The notes under the pieces are model-generated. The model saw only the letters and a program-made list of their open reading frames with translations, did not search any database and was not told where the DNA came from. Made by a program: the position numbers and the translations under genes. Of a DNA stretch of 64,000 bases, positions 44,301-54,470 are shown one piece after another. This stretch comes from Paulinella micropora (lineage: Eukaryota; Cercozoa; Imbricatea; Euglyphida): contig BJOX01000100.1 of assembly GCA_009731375.1 (NCBI GenBank), positions 857,621-921,620 on the forward strand, given 5' to 3'. Each line of letters begins with the position of its first letter. The first letter of the stretch is position 1.

Positions 44301-44713
44301 ATAGTGCTTCCGCCAAATGAATCAGTTCCACCAGCATCATCCCCGGTCCGTATGAAGGTCTGCCCCTTTGCCACGTCCACGCCGGCCAGTGTTCCACTTC
44401 GCTGTATATGCCCCCTTCGTCTTCCCTTTTCGTCCACAACTTGTAGTTTTTCGTCGACAACTGCCTGTATATCTCCGGTGCAATCTCCGGAGAATGTTGC
44501 ATCAAGTCGTTGAAAACACATGTGATATAGTTGGTGGATTCTTCGCATACACTGGACCTGATGCCGCCGGCGGTGCCTCTGCCTTAGCCTCCGTATACCG
44601 CATTGGGTCCTCCGTCGGCCCGCTGGAGTGAACGGTATCTTGCGAATTGTTGCTGCCGTCCATCCCATATCCTCGTCCGCTTTGAACTCCGGTGCCCCAG
44701 GTTGTGCCTCCAT
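41377..44713 (-). pseudogene. gag: Gypsy Gag, RGG-rich, frameshifted near its start
   Basis: The ATG at 44711-44713 (MEAQPGAPEF) lies eight bases after ACTTTAG. The start frame is left near 44600 and the main frame of about 1040 codons runs 44505-41377, so one or two indels lie between. There is a Lys/Arg-rich patch near 43730. RGG-rich tracts lie near 42740-42870 and 42090-42190. A Glu/Arg-rich end follows. No CCHC knuckle is seen, so RGG tracts may bind RNA instead. Confidence 0.7.
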
Positions 44714-44953
44714 CTCGAATTCTAAAGTATAAAGTATATTATAATTGAAACCGCAACCCTCATATATACATGTTCCCGTGGCATTATTGTATCTGCTCAC
44801 TTAACCTCCTCCCTCGACCCCCAAATCCGCGTTTCCCGTTCCTGTATCGTTCCACCGTTATATCCCCGTTTGTTTTCCTTTTTGTTTTGTTTTCTGTAAG
44901 GTCAACCTTATCTGTATTTATGCTCTGTCCCTTTTCCCTTCCCTACCGCTTCT

Positions 44954-45196
44954 CTATATCTCTTCCCGCATACATTCGTCCCACATCTTCTTAGAGAGGC
45001 CCTGCATCCACTTCACTACTTCCGCTCCCGTCTCCAGCTTCTCGATCCCCTCTTCCTTCCTCGATACCCCTTCCGTCTTCTCTACCTCCCTGTCAGATGC
45101 CTCACCCGTCTCCAGTCTCCCGATCCACTCCTCATTCCTTGGTTCCTCCTCCGTCCCCTCTATCTCCCTGTCAGACGCCTCATCCTGCTCGTTCAT
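44954..45196 (-). CDS. Small acidic frame upstream of gag (MNEQDEASD)
   Basis: An 80-codon frame contains two tandem versions of a 22-residue unit (EASDREIEGTEEEPRNEEWI and a relative). An ACTTTAG motif lies 50 bases before the ATG. Function unknown. Confidence 0.5.
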   Translation of the reverse strand: MNEQDEASDREIEGTEEEPRNEEWIGRLETGEASDREVEKTEGVSRKEEGIEKLETGAEVVKWMQGLSKKMWDECMREEI

Positions 45197-45260
45197 TGCG
45201 TTATTCCGTTCCTTCTCCTCCCGTCTCTTGTTGCTCCCGCTCTTTTTCTAAAGTCTTAAT

Positions 45261-45787
45261 TCATGCCCGTGTTTCGTGACTGTCCCAATCCTTGTCCGGT
45301 GTGGTTTTCTCCACCCTCTCTATGATACTCCTGATCCGTAGCGGTCCCACAAACATCCTCCAGCTGTCCTTCCCCCGGTCCTTCAAAACCTTCACCCACT
45401 TCTTCGCGTGTTCCACCTTTCCTTTTGCACATGCCCATGCCGTATGAATCCTCTCCGCCGTCCATTTTCCCTGTACTTGGTCAACACAGCCATGAAACTG
45501 TATTGGTGCTGCGCCTCCTCTGTCATGGCAAACACCCTCCACAAACCCTCGTCGTTGTTATACCAACGATATTGTAATTCCCATATTGCTCTAATCGCCA
45601 TCCACCTTGCGTCCTTCCGAACCCGATCCGTCCCCATAATCGCTCCCACCCGTTCACCCCACTTATATCCCATTTCCTCTACAAACCGTTGAGCCTCCTC
45701 ATCTATCTTATATTCCACTCCCCCTATCTGTCCCAACTTCTTTTCCTGCTCCGATATCCCCATTCTTATTTCCCGTTTGCTCATCCG
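45261..45787 (-). pseudogene. Charged frame upstream of gag (MSKREIRMG), one frameshift
   Basis: The ATG lies about 15 bases after TACTTTAGG. The frame runs to about 45392 and the sense continues in 45542-45261 (TAWACAKGKVEHAKKWVKVL), so a single indel near 45470 is likely. It is Trp- and Tyr-containing and helical-looking. No family is recognised. Confidence 0.5.
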
Positions 45788-46197
45788 ATGCCGCACTCTG
45801 TCCTAAAGTAGTGACAGGAGGTACTATATCTTGTGTCTGCCGCCGATCCCTCCTCCTTCTCTTCCTTCTCCTCTCCTCCTTCCTATCCTCCTCTTCCATC
45901 ATTGCCCGTTCTTCGTCCCTCAGATACGCCTCCCACTCTACCATCGCCCTAATATAGGCCTCCTCTGCCTGTTTTAGATCCCTTGCCTCGTGAAAATGCA
46001 TTGCCGTATTAGAAACCTCGTTCTGAACCCGCTCCCGTGTTATAAGATATTCCTCTTCCCGCTTAGATACCCAAAACGACAACATGTCCCCGTCCCTAGA
46101 GTGCTCCTTCTCCTCTGTCTCCTCACTTGTCGCCCCACCTTCTTCGTCCTCTTCCTCCAAAGCCTCCTTTGTTTCTTTACTCCCCTTCTCCATACCT
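45708..46197 (-). CDS. Acidic/basic frame upstream of gag (MEKGSKETKEA)
   Basis: The ATG follows ATGCTAGGT. The frame is Glu-rich, then has EERRRKRRRRDRRQT. Probably nucleic-acid binding by composition only. It overlaps the next frame by about 80 bases. Confidence 0.45.
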
Positions 46198-46233
46198 AGC
46201 ATAATAGGTACCCACGTATGTCCCTGCATGTAT

Positions 46234-46672
46234 TTATCTCCTCCTCTGTCTCTTCCGAGCTCTCGCCACCTCCGCCTCCTCATCCAATTCAAAACTCAAA
46301 CTGTCGAGTATCAACATATCCTGCTCGAATTGGATCTTCAAGAACTTTTTACGCCACTGACGAGCCATGTCTTCCAAAGTTGCGAAACACTCCCACTCAC
46401 TGTCCAACTCCACCCTCAGTTCCGTCAACCTCTCCGCGCTTGCTTCCCCTCCCGCTTCCAAAGCCACGACTTCCTTCCTCTTCTTCTCGTAACTCTTCCA
46501 CCTCCGAACTACTTTTCATATATATCTCTTGCAACTTGTATTTCCCCTGCTCCAAATATCTCGGCATCCGGCCCCCGACTCCCTCCTCGTCGGTAAATGC
46601 TTTTTCCCAATAACTCGTTTCCTCATCATCTTCCACTCCTTCAACCACTATCCTCCGTCTCACCTCGGCCAC
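46234..46672 (-). pseudogene. Coiled-coil-like frame, two segments
   Basis: Frames 46672-46397 and 46467-46234 join by one frameshift. They are Glu/Arg-rich with EIYMKSSSEVEELREEEE and LRVELDSEWECFATLEDM. It may be the continuation of the frame above it. No family is recognised. Confidence 0.4.
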
Positions 46673-46995
46673 TTTCCTCTCTTAGCGTACATAGTGTCTC
46701 GAACCCCTTCCACTCTTCCACCTGTTGCTTGTGGTTCTTGGACCAGACCCACGCTTGTCGTGATCCCGGCTTCCGAGTGGCGAATTTTTCCGCCGTCTTC
46801 GCCAAATCCTTCAGTCGATCCCGAACCCCATATACATCCCTATCAATCCTGCACTCCCCCGCATCCCATAGTGTATCGTCGTTTATGTCCTCCTCCGATA
46901 TATCCCTATTTTTGGCCTCCCGTATTGGTTCTGCCCCCGCCTCCACCTTTCGTTCTTCTCTCCTTCCCCCCTCGTCTTGTTCGTTCGCAGCCATA
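46641..46995 (-). CDS. Charged frame headed by CTACTTTAGG (MAANEQDEGG)
   Basis: The ATG lies about 14 bases after the ACTTTAG motif. About 117 codons, with DINDDTLWDAGECRIDRDVY and a lysine-rich C-terminus. Function unknown. Its end overlaps the start of the next frame. Confidence 0.5.
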
Positions 46996-47103
46996 AGCGT
47001 TTCACACCTAAAGTAGGGAGAGGTGTGTATGATCCTCCCCTTCGTTCTCCTACTCCCCCTTTCTGGCCCTTTTGTAAGTCTGTTCCTCGAATGTACTCGT
47101 CCT

Positions 47104-47559
47104 CTATTCCTTTTCTTGTTTCCCCCGCTCCTCATCCCTCTTGGGTTCCGCGTATTCCCGTCCTTCCCGTTTGAGAAACTTCAAAGATTCCCTGAACCGT
47201 CGCCGGTTTTCCCTTGCCTCTTGGTTCCACACGTATCGTGCCCGTCTCATCTCAGCCAGCATCAAGGCCGATATTTTCGCATTTTCTGCCTTGATCATTG
47301 CCTCCCGTCTCCTTTCGAGCTCGTGAGGGCAGGCCTCCCTCTTCCTTTCCCATTCTAGCCTTTGTTCCCGCAAGGTTTCATATTCCTTATCTGTCGCTAC
47401 CACCTCCTTGTACACATCCTTGCCTATTCGTATCTCCCCTTTCATCCACACCCCCCTCTCCCCCTCTTCGTTCTCCTCCTCCCACTTCTCACGCCAGAAA
47501 TCCTCTAAACTCCGTATGTCCTCCTTCTTCTCCGCCTTGTCAGACTCCTTATTTTCCAT
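47104..47559 (-). CDS. Charged frame headed by CTACTTTAGG (MENKESDKAE)
   Basis: This is the first frame of the Gypsy leader region, with its ATG eight bases after the motif. It has 151 codons rich in Glu, Lys and Arg, probably alpha-helical (EKWEEENEEGERGVWMKGEI, RRARYVWNQEARENRRRF). No family is recognised. Confidence 0.5.
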   Translation of the reverse strand: MENKESDKAEKKEDIRSLEDFWREKWEEENEEGERGVWMKGEIRIGKDVYKEVVATDKEYETLREQRLEWERKREACPHELERRREAMIKAENAKISALMLAEMRRARYVWNQEARENRRRFRESLKFLKREGREYAEPKRDEERGKQEKE

Positions 47560-47579
47560 CGTGCACCTAAAGTAGGGCA

Positions 47580-48816
47580 AAAAGGTCCCATCATCTGTTT
47601 CACTTCAAGTCCCCCAAATCTGCCCGTTCTAGAATCCCTATTTCCACGTCCCTTCAAGTTCCCCAAATATCCCTCTACACACCTCTACCCTGTGTCTGCG
47701 CTTCCCTTCCACTTAGGCCATCGAAATTCGTGATATTGCCAAAACCGGCAATAGTTCACCACTTGGAAAAAGCCAGCAAAGAGCCCCAAAAATTCTCCCT
47801 GTGAGCTGGCGTGTCCTCAGCGCTGGTTGTCCGCTATACCCGCTGCTTTTGTTGTCCTCTTTTTGTGCCATGATGGCGTCCACTTACCTCCGTCCAAAAC
47901 CCCTCTTAAACTGTAAATTTCACGTTCCTTTCAAGTTCCCCTTGCAGATTCCGACCCCCTTTCGTACTCCCTTGAGTGTGGACCCGCGTGCTTGTTCCTT
48001 CATTCCGTAAAATCGTTCCCCCTGACCCCCTTCTTCCGACCAACATGTCCAGCCCCCAGCCGTGTCTTTTGCGTACCCTTCCTCTCGACAAATTCTGCAA
48101 GTTTCCCTCTCATTTAATTTACCCTCCGTCGTGTCTGTTTTTCTCTCCCCTAACCCTCCTTTCCTCCCATACGTCCTTTTCCGTCCAAAATCCGTTCCCT
48201 GTGTCCGTTTCCTTAACTCCTCCCTCCAAGTCCCCATGCCACATGAATTCCCAGCCATCAAAACCCATCAAAAACGTTGTAAAACATCAACCCACGAACA
48301 AGCAAACATGGATCATATATATCCGAGTGGTTTCCCCATATAGTTGCCAAGGTTTGTGAGAAGGGAGTGTCCCTTTCTCACAGCAATGCGTCGCAGCAAC
48401 CCTTGTCCCATCTCTAAACAGACCGAAAACGGCGTGCTCGTCACACTTCAACAGTCTGCAAAACCTTCAACGTCTGCAAAACCATCCCCCATAGTCCCCC
48501 TCTCGTGCCCCTGTATCCAGAAACCCACGCCCGACACTCACACCACATGAAACCCACATTCGTGCACCCTGAGCTGCAAGCTGTCAGACCCAAAACCCAA
48601 AAACGCCTGTCTGTCAGCAACCCAAGCCCCACTCACAAACAGATCATAAGTAGCCCTACAACTCAAGAAAATCATTGCCCATACCCGTTTGCGCGCCCCT
48701 AGACCCAAAGCATCTCAAGAAAAAGCATACAATTCCCCTCTCTCCCATTTTGCTCTCGATGTCTCTTTTCAACAGAAAATTTCCGAGAAGCCGAGGAAAA
48801 TTTCCATACCCCGTTT
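47580..48816 (-). other. Gypsy 5' leader without clear gene
   Basis: About 1.2 kb between primer site and first small frame. It holds a hairpin at 48353-48383 (TGTGAGAAGGGA against TCCCTTTCTCACA). A 113-codon frame at 47920-48261 has a CRICREEGYAKD stretch but no secure family. Confidence 0.5.
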
Positions 48817-48834
48817 ATTGTATTAGCGACTCCA
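48817..48834 (-). promoter_or_regulatory. Probable tRNA primer-binding site of the Gypsy element
   Basis: On the minus strand, three bases after the LTR, comes TGGAGTCGCTAATACAA. It starts with TGG as expected for pairing with a tRNA CCA end. The tRNA species was not identified. Confidence 0.5.
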
Positions 48835-48837
48835 GAT

Positions 48838-49000
48838 TGTTACCATAGTATTGATAGGATATTTAATAAACAGATAACTGTTACTAACGATATGAAGACT
48901 GAGGAATACCTAAAGTAGGGACTCCGTAATCTCCAGACCAAAGGATTAACCGACAGACCGGAACGATCAATATTGCCATTATATACCGGATGGGCCGGCA
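48838..49000 (-). repeat. Gypsy element 5' LTR (right on plus strand)
   Basis: This 163-bp partner of 33609-33764 carries a CTACTTTAGG motif (minus strand, around 48907-48916) within the LTR itself. Confidence 0.88.
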
Positions 49001-49480
49001 TACTCAGGATTGCATAACCCGCGATGCCGGTGCTGACACTGCAAGTGTGATTTTTTACTTAACACTTCAACAGTTATGCTGATGTTGCTTCTCTAACTTT
49101 TTCATTTGTGATTAAGTTTGTATCATCTAATGATATATATATGTATGGGAGACCCGCGACGTCGTCCTTTACACGGCATTGAAGGGTCAGCCCATGCAGT
49201 GGACCCGGGGTATGAGCACATCCTCATCCCTCTTAATAAAAAAATCAGCGAACGCCATTGGGGACTTCTGGTGATCTCTACTATGAATAATTTTATAATA
49301 TCTATCTGCGCCTACACGAGTATCGCGTCTCCTTACTACGGCAGAGTCTTCAGAAGGGCCGGCAGTGGCAAACAGCTTTAAGAGACTCGCCATCGGGAAC
49401 CTTTACCGATCCCTTTCAGGATCACTCCGGGCTACTCTAGCAAGACTGTCTCACAGTAAGGAAACGCACTTTAATAACTC
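49001..49480 (+). other. Sequence between LTR elements, with a Ulp1/C48 peptidase-like fragment
   Basis: A frame at 49118-49381 (87 codons) contains HILIPLN...RHWGLLVIS and then a YTS where Ulp1-type cysteine proteases have YDS. The IPxN and HW motifs fit that family, whose members occur in some DNA transposons. The aspartate is not seen and the cysteine box is absent, so this is at most a broken fragment. Confidence 0.4.
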
Positions 49481-49710
49481 GTATAAGTAAGAGAACTGAA
49501 CTAAACGCGGGAGAATCTGCCACGTCACACAGAAGCTGCCACGTCACAAAACTGACTAACTTAGATGACCAAGTTACGTAGTTATAATTATGACTGGTAA
49601 ATTATGTATTAAGTCCTTACAGTTAACATTGGCATTATTGACTGTCCGTCCAATTGACAAATCAACTATCCACGTAACGGTGATTAAAATTGAAATAGCT
49701 ATGACCAACG
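49481..49710 (-). repeat. Copia A 3' LTR
   Basis: Runs from GTATAAGTAAGAG to ATGACCAACG. On the minus strand it is preceded by the CTAAGGGGGAG polypurine tract at 49711-49721. Confidence 0.88.
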
Positions 49711-49721
49711 CTCCCCCTTAG
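49711..49721 (-). promoter_or_regulatory. Copia A polypurine tract
   Basis: CTAAGGGGGAG on the minus strand lies directly before the 3' LTR. Copia B has the same tract at 55351-55361. Confidence 0.8.
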
Positions 49722-50149
49722 TTACTTGTCAATGCTATAACTATCCGTCATAAGTGTCTTATTGTTCTTAAGCAAATGAAAAATTTGCAAGCGCTTCCCG
49801 TAAGGGGTAACAGAAGTCTAGAAAAATTAAATATATAAATATAGTAGAGGTGTGTGAAAAAAAGTGAAAAGAAATTAAGCGATCATTTCTTTGCGTAGAA
49901 GGTAAGTTGTCCAATCTCCGCTGCCACCGGTCGCCGAAAATGTCTGGTGGGGGTCGCCACCCGCCACCCGAGTCCCGGCAAGCCTCCGAAAGCCCGCCAC
50001 CAACGGCCTCGATCCTACGATCCGATCGCCACGAGCGCCCAGATCAACACCTATAGGAGAGGACACACTCGCACAAAAGAAAACACAAAGAACAAAACAC
50101 AAAACATCGGTGAAACACCTGCGATCATTCCGGGGATTCCGGAATGATG

Positions 50150-51990
50150 ACCGTGAATTTGTTCAATAGATAATCACGAGGTAATGGTTTGGTGAGTAGA
50201 TCACTGATGTGTTTCTTAGTACTGACTTTAATAAACTTTATCTCACCATCTCTCTGTGAATGATGTATAAAATGTAGTTCGAGAGGTATATGTTTGATGC
50301 GTGGTCCGGATAATCTCCGTTCGCCTGCGAGAATTGTTTGGGTATTATCCTCAAATAATTCAACCGGACCTTTTTGCGGAATTCCGAGTTCCTGTCTAAC
50401 ATGACCTACAGACCCTCTCTAATACATTCTGCTGCTGCAAATACTTCAGCATCATTCGAACTATTAAGGGCTATCCTACTCTGTCTCTTAGAAAGCCAAC
50501 CTATAGGGTCCGCTCCCCATAGAATTACGTATCCCGTACGTGACTTTCCGGTCTTATTGCAAACCTTATGGGCCGCATCAGGCCATAACGTGACTTTTGG
50601 ATAGGATTGATCCTCTTGCGAGGATTTAGGCCCGTGAAATGCTAAACCGCGAAATGAGCGAATTAAATACCGCAATATCCTTCCTAACATTGCATAAGTG
50701 ACTCCCTTATCTATGGTCTGCATAACACTGGCTGCATTGAGCGCCTGTTCTATATCCAGCCTAGTCATCTTAGCTAAATAAAGAAGACTACCAACTATGC
50801 TAGCAAAACAAACTTACGCAACGCTGCATCATCGGACATAGCTAAGGGCAACTGATCTAGTGCAGGGGTGCTTACGGGGCGGGACTTACCATACCCAAAC
50901 TCCCTTAAAACCTGTAACTGGTACTTACGTTGATGAAGGACAATTTCGTCCTCCTTCCTGTACTATTTCAATCCCTTTGAACTCCCTGGCAACTCCTAGC
51001 CGTTTTAGGGGGAAATGCTTCTCCAAAGCACTTGCAAAATCTTCATACGCGTTCATGCTAGGCGCCGTAAAGATTAAGTCATCTACATGAAAAATCCCCA
51101 CTATGGCTTCTCTTATGGGCTTGTCATTCTCAACAAACATACAGAGGTCTGAGTCTAAAAGCCTAAAACCAAGCTCCTTTAACTTCGGGGCTAATATCTC
51201 ATACCATCTACGGCCTGCTTGCGGCGCGCCATACAAAGCACCATCAATACGCAAAATCATCCCCTCATGCCCCTCTCTGTCTAACCTATCAGGAGCATAT
51301 GCAAACACAGGATCATGCATTCGCGCATTTAGGTAGGCATTCTTAAAGTCAACACCATACAGCTTATGGCCATGCCAAGCAGCAAGCTTTGCAAGCATTA
51401 GCAGTGAGCGATGCGAGGCACAAGGAACAAACAACTGGTCAGGGTTGAAACTAATTCCTGGCTCTAACATGTCTCCCCTCAAAGCTAGTCTAGATTTAAC
51501 AAACTTCCTATTGTTCTCGTCTATCTTCACTTTATGAACCCATGTGAGCCTAACTATCTTGCTAACTCCAGCCTTTTGGCTTCACTATAGTTAACCCAAG
51601 TGTATGTCTAAGAGACTGGATCTCCTTCTTCATGCCTTCTTGCAAATCTTTCGCTGTCATACCCTGCTCTGCTATCTCTTTCGGCACACGAATGTTAAAA
51701 TAAAGCAAAAGCTCATTCAGCTCATTCATGCATCTTTCATGACATAACATAGCACTCTCCAACTCTCCGGCAGGCAATACGGACTCTCCATCACTTACCC
51801 TGTACTTGCTGATTTCTGAATCTAGCATCTTTTCTAGTTTGTCTTCAAACTGTACAAAGTGAGATGGCTTAGGTTGTTTTCTACTTTTAACCTGTCTTTG
51901 GGGGCACATTTCTGCTTCACTATTCCTATGCGTACTTTGCTCTCCCATCCTTCTCCGTAAGTCTTCTCTGCCCACTCCTCTCCCCACTCT
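50150..51990 (-). pseudogene. pol: Copia A reverse transcriptase and RNase H, frameshifted
   Basis: The RT frame 51530-50925 carries KSRLALRGDMLEPG, DFKNAYLNARM, GRRWYEIL and the FHVDDLIF active site (HVDD in place of the usual YVDD). RNase H at 50768-50406 carries WPDAAHKVCNKTGKSRTGYV and DPIGWLSKRQSRIAL. Breaks lie near 51560 and 50925-50780. Confidence 0.85.
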
Positions 51991-52326
51991 CTTGCAGGGA
52001 CTCTCACTCTCACTCCCTCTAGTTCCTGAACCTCAACTACCTTTCGTTCTCGTTTTAGTTCAGTATGCGGTCGTGATTGTGGTTGTTGTGCTTGTCGTCT
52101 TGCTCTCTTTCCTTCGTGAACTATGTTAGCTTCTGTGACCTTATCACTTTGCTCCCATGTTCTTCCTTTACTAGGCTGCTATGCTCTTCTCTCGTGTTAT
52201 GTCTGTGGATCAGATGCATCTGTGAGTGCGTGTGCGTGTCCTAGTCCTGTGTTGGTTGTCTGTGGGGTTGTGTCGGTGGGATGGGGTGCAGCTGTCGATG
52301 TTGTGTCGATGTCCTGTGTAGAGAAG

Positions 52327-53565
52327 CTATCTTATGTTGGTGTGTGATTGTGATCTAAGCTGTCTCCCCCTGTGCCCTTCATCATACTCCCCCTGCTCTT
52401 GTTGACTGTCTGACTGACTAACATCATCGACATGGTCATATGAGTCGTCATCGTCATGAGTCTGTGTCGTGTCCTTTTGTGTGTGGGTGGTTGTGGCTGT
52501 GGTGGTGGAGGTTGTGGTGTGTGTCTGTTCGACATCGACATCCTTACTCTCACTCTCCCCATCAGCTACATCCTCATCCCACTCTACTGTCCTATCTGAG
52601 TGTGCTTCCTTACCTATAATGTACGGATTAAACCGCACGTTTCTAACTCCTGCTATCACCTTCCTACCGTCCCACACTCTGTATAACTCCCTAAACAAGT
52701 CATACCCTACTAGCATGACCTTCTTTCCTCTAAACTGACCTTTTCTACCTTTACCTGTGTATATAACTCCCATGCATCCTTTTGGTCTGAGGTGGGTTAG
52801 GAAAGGTTTTCTGCCTAAAAGATGCTCATATGGGGAAATCCCTTTTCTTGGCCCATGAGTGGCGGGCAAGATGTTGTGGAGGGTGGTGGCAGAATGCAAC
52901 ATTTCTGCCCAAAATGAAATGGGCAGATGGGCATGATACCGCATAGCCCTTGCGGCTCCTGCCGTTATATCATTAGCTTTCTCAGCTATGGGGTTTCCAT
53001 CCTTGTCCCCCGTTGCTGAGGTCTTCCATATAAACTGCCTCGGCTTCCACCACTCAATCACTTCTTTCGGGATGTCAAACTCCTGATCACACCTTATCTC
53101 TCTAACTCTATTTCCTGTCTGTCTCTCGTAAAATGCTACCGCCTGCTTAATGCAGTCAATAAATTCGTTCTTATGCGAAAGATAACAATCTTTAATAAAC
53201 AACGAGTAATCATCCGTAACCGAAAATTTATGTCTCTTCCCGTGTATTGAACGTGCTGACCACGTCCCGGTGTCTATGTGCAGTATTACTCCTGGCTTAC
53301 TAGCTCTCTCTATCCTATTGACCTTAAACCTAGGCAACTGCTTCGCCTTACCTATCATGCAGGCTTCACAGTACTCTACTTTCTTCTCGTCTCCTACTAG
53401 CTTTATGCCTAATGCATTCGCCAGAGCTCTCATCTTCTTAACGCTATAATGTCCACAAGCATAGTGGAACAATTCTATATCTACCTTCCTGATTGAACCT
53501 GGCTTGCGGGGATAAGACGCATACAGCGTTACCTCCCCCGTTTTGCCTTCTGACTGTCTACACTC

Positions 53566-53612
<47 letters not shown>

Positions 53613-53631
53613 GGTTTCCCTCCCCTTTCAC
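52327..53631 (-). CDS. pol: Copia A integrase and linker
   Basis: A 434-codon frame has the zinc HYACGH...CEACMIGK motif, catalytic Asp in HIDTGTW and IRCDQEF, and Glu in NPIAEKANDI. GYDLFRELYRVWDG and a long His/Thr/Asp-rich linker follow. Relative to Copia B it has lost one codon after the first catalytic Asp. Confidence 0.85.
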
Positions 53632-54075
53632 CCCACTCCCTCTCTACTTTGCTTGTGTGGAGGCTCGTAACGGTCGTTGATGTCTAATGGAGTGTCAAAC
53701 TCGTCATCCCACCTGTAAAGGAGGGTTGACATGAGTCTGCCTCTTACTAGCACGTCTCTCTCCTCAATCCTTACGGGGTGTTTAAAAATAAGTAACTGTC
53801 CATTCTGATGAACGACAGACCGATGATGGATTTGATTCATCCTGCCGGTCGACGCAATATTCACGGGTAACCTAGTGTCAAGTAGCATCGGCCTTGACAC
53901 CGTAACCTGTTTACCGTGTCCGTTGATGCGTGTTACACTTGCTGTCCCCTCCTGCCCTATCTCGCAATCTCCGTTACCTGTTACTAGCTTAGTAGGGGTA
54001 CTGACTTGATGTCATGTAATATTTCGGGATTGCAGGCTATGTCCCTAGAAGATCCACTGTCCTGAACTATTGCGT
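53628..54075 (-). pseudogene. pol: Copia A protease
   Basis: The active site IVQDSGSSRDI lies near 54040-54070. Later parts are in frame 53900-53628 (LLDTRLPVNIASTGRMNQ, RSVVHQNGQL). A frame change separates them. Confidence 0.7.
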
Positions 54076-54235
54076 TTTTCCTATCTCGCCCATCTTCCCC
54101 ATCTAACACTTATGCATAGTTCTGTCTGCTGTCTTTGTGTTTTGATGGTGTTGGTGGCTGAGTGGTGTGGGTGTCTTGGGTTTGTGTTGGTGGGGATAAT
54201 GTCGTGCTAACTGCGTGTGCAATATAACTCCGACG

Positions 54236-54470
54236 GTATAAGTAAGAGAACTGAAACTAACCGCGGGAGAATCTGCCACGTCACACAGAAGCTGCCACGT
54301 CACAAAACTGACTAACTTAGATGACCAAGTTACGTAGTTATAATTATGACTGGTAAATGATGTATTAATTAAGTCCTTACAGTTAACATTGGCATTATTG
54401 ACTGTCAGTCCAATTGACAAATCAACTATCCACGTAACGGTGATTAAAATTGAAATAGCTATGACCAACG
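54236..54470 (-). repeat. Copia A 5' LTR
   Basis: This is the 235-bp partner of 49481-49710, with a few indels. Confidence 0.88.

Larger units (their letters stand above)
33609..49000 (-). mobile_element. Giant Gypsy-type LTR retrotransposon, 15.4 kb
   Basis: Two direct repeats of about 160 bp start TGTTAC and end GGCCGGCA. Flanks CTCA (left) and ACTCA (right, one base inside) suggest a 4-5 bp target duplication. Read on the minus strand the order is LTR, primer site, leader, several small charged frames, gag, protease-like, RT/RNase H, integrase, 3' noncoding, polypurine tract, LTR. RT before integrase places it with Gypsy/Metaviridae-type elements. Frameshifts and a stop show that this copy is defective. 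Confidence 0.88.
49481..54470 (-). mobile_element. Copia-type LTR retrotransposon A, gag-deleted
   Basis: LTRs of 230 and 235 bp flank a minus-strand order of protease, integrase, RT, RNase H. Integrase before RT defines Copia/Pseudoviridae-type elements. Only about 160 bp separate the 5' LTR from the protease, so gag is missing. Several frameshifts are present. No clear target duplication was found. Confidence 0.88.
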
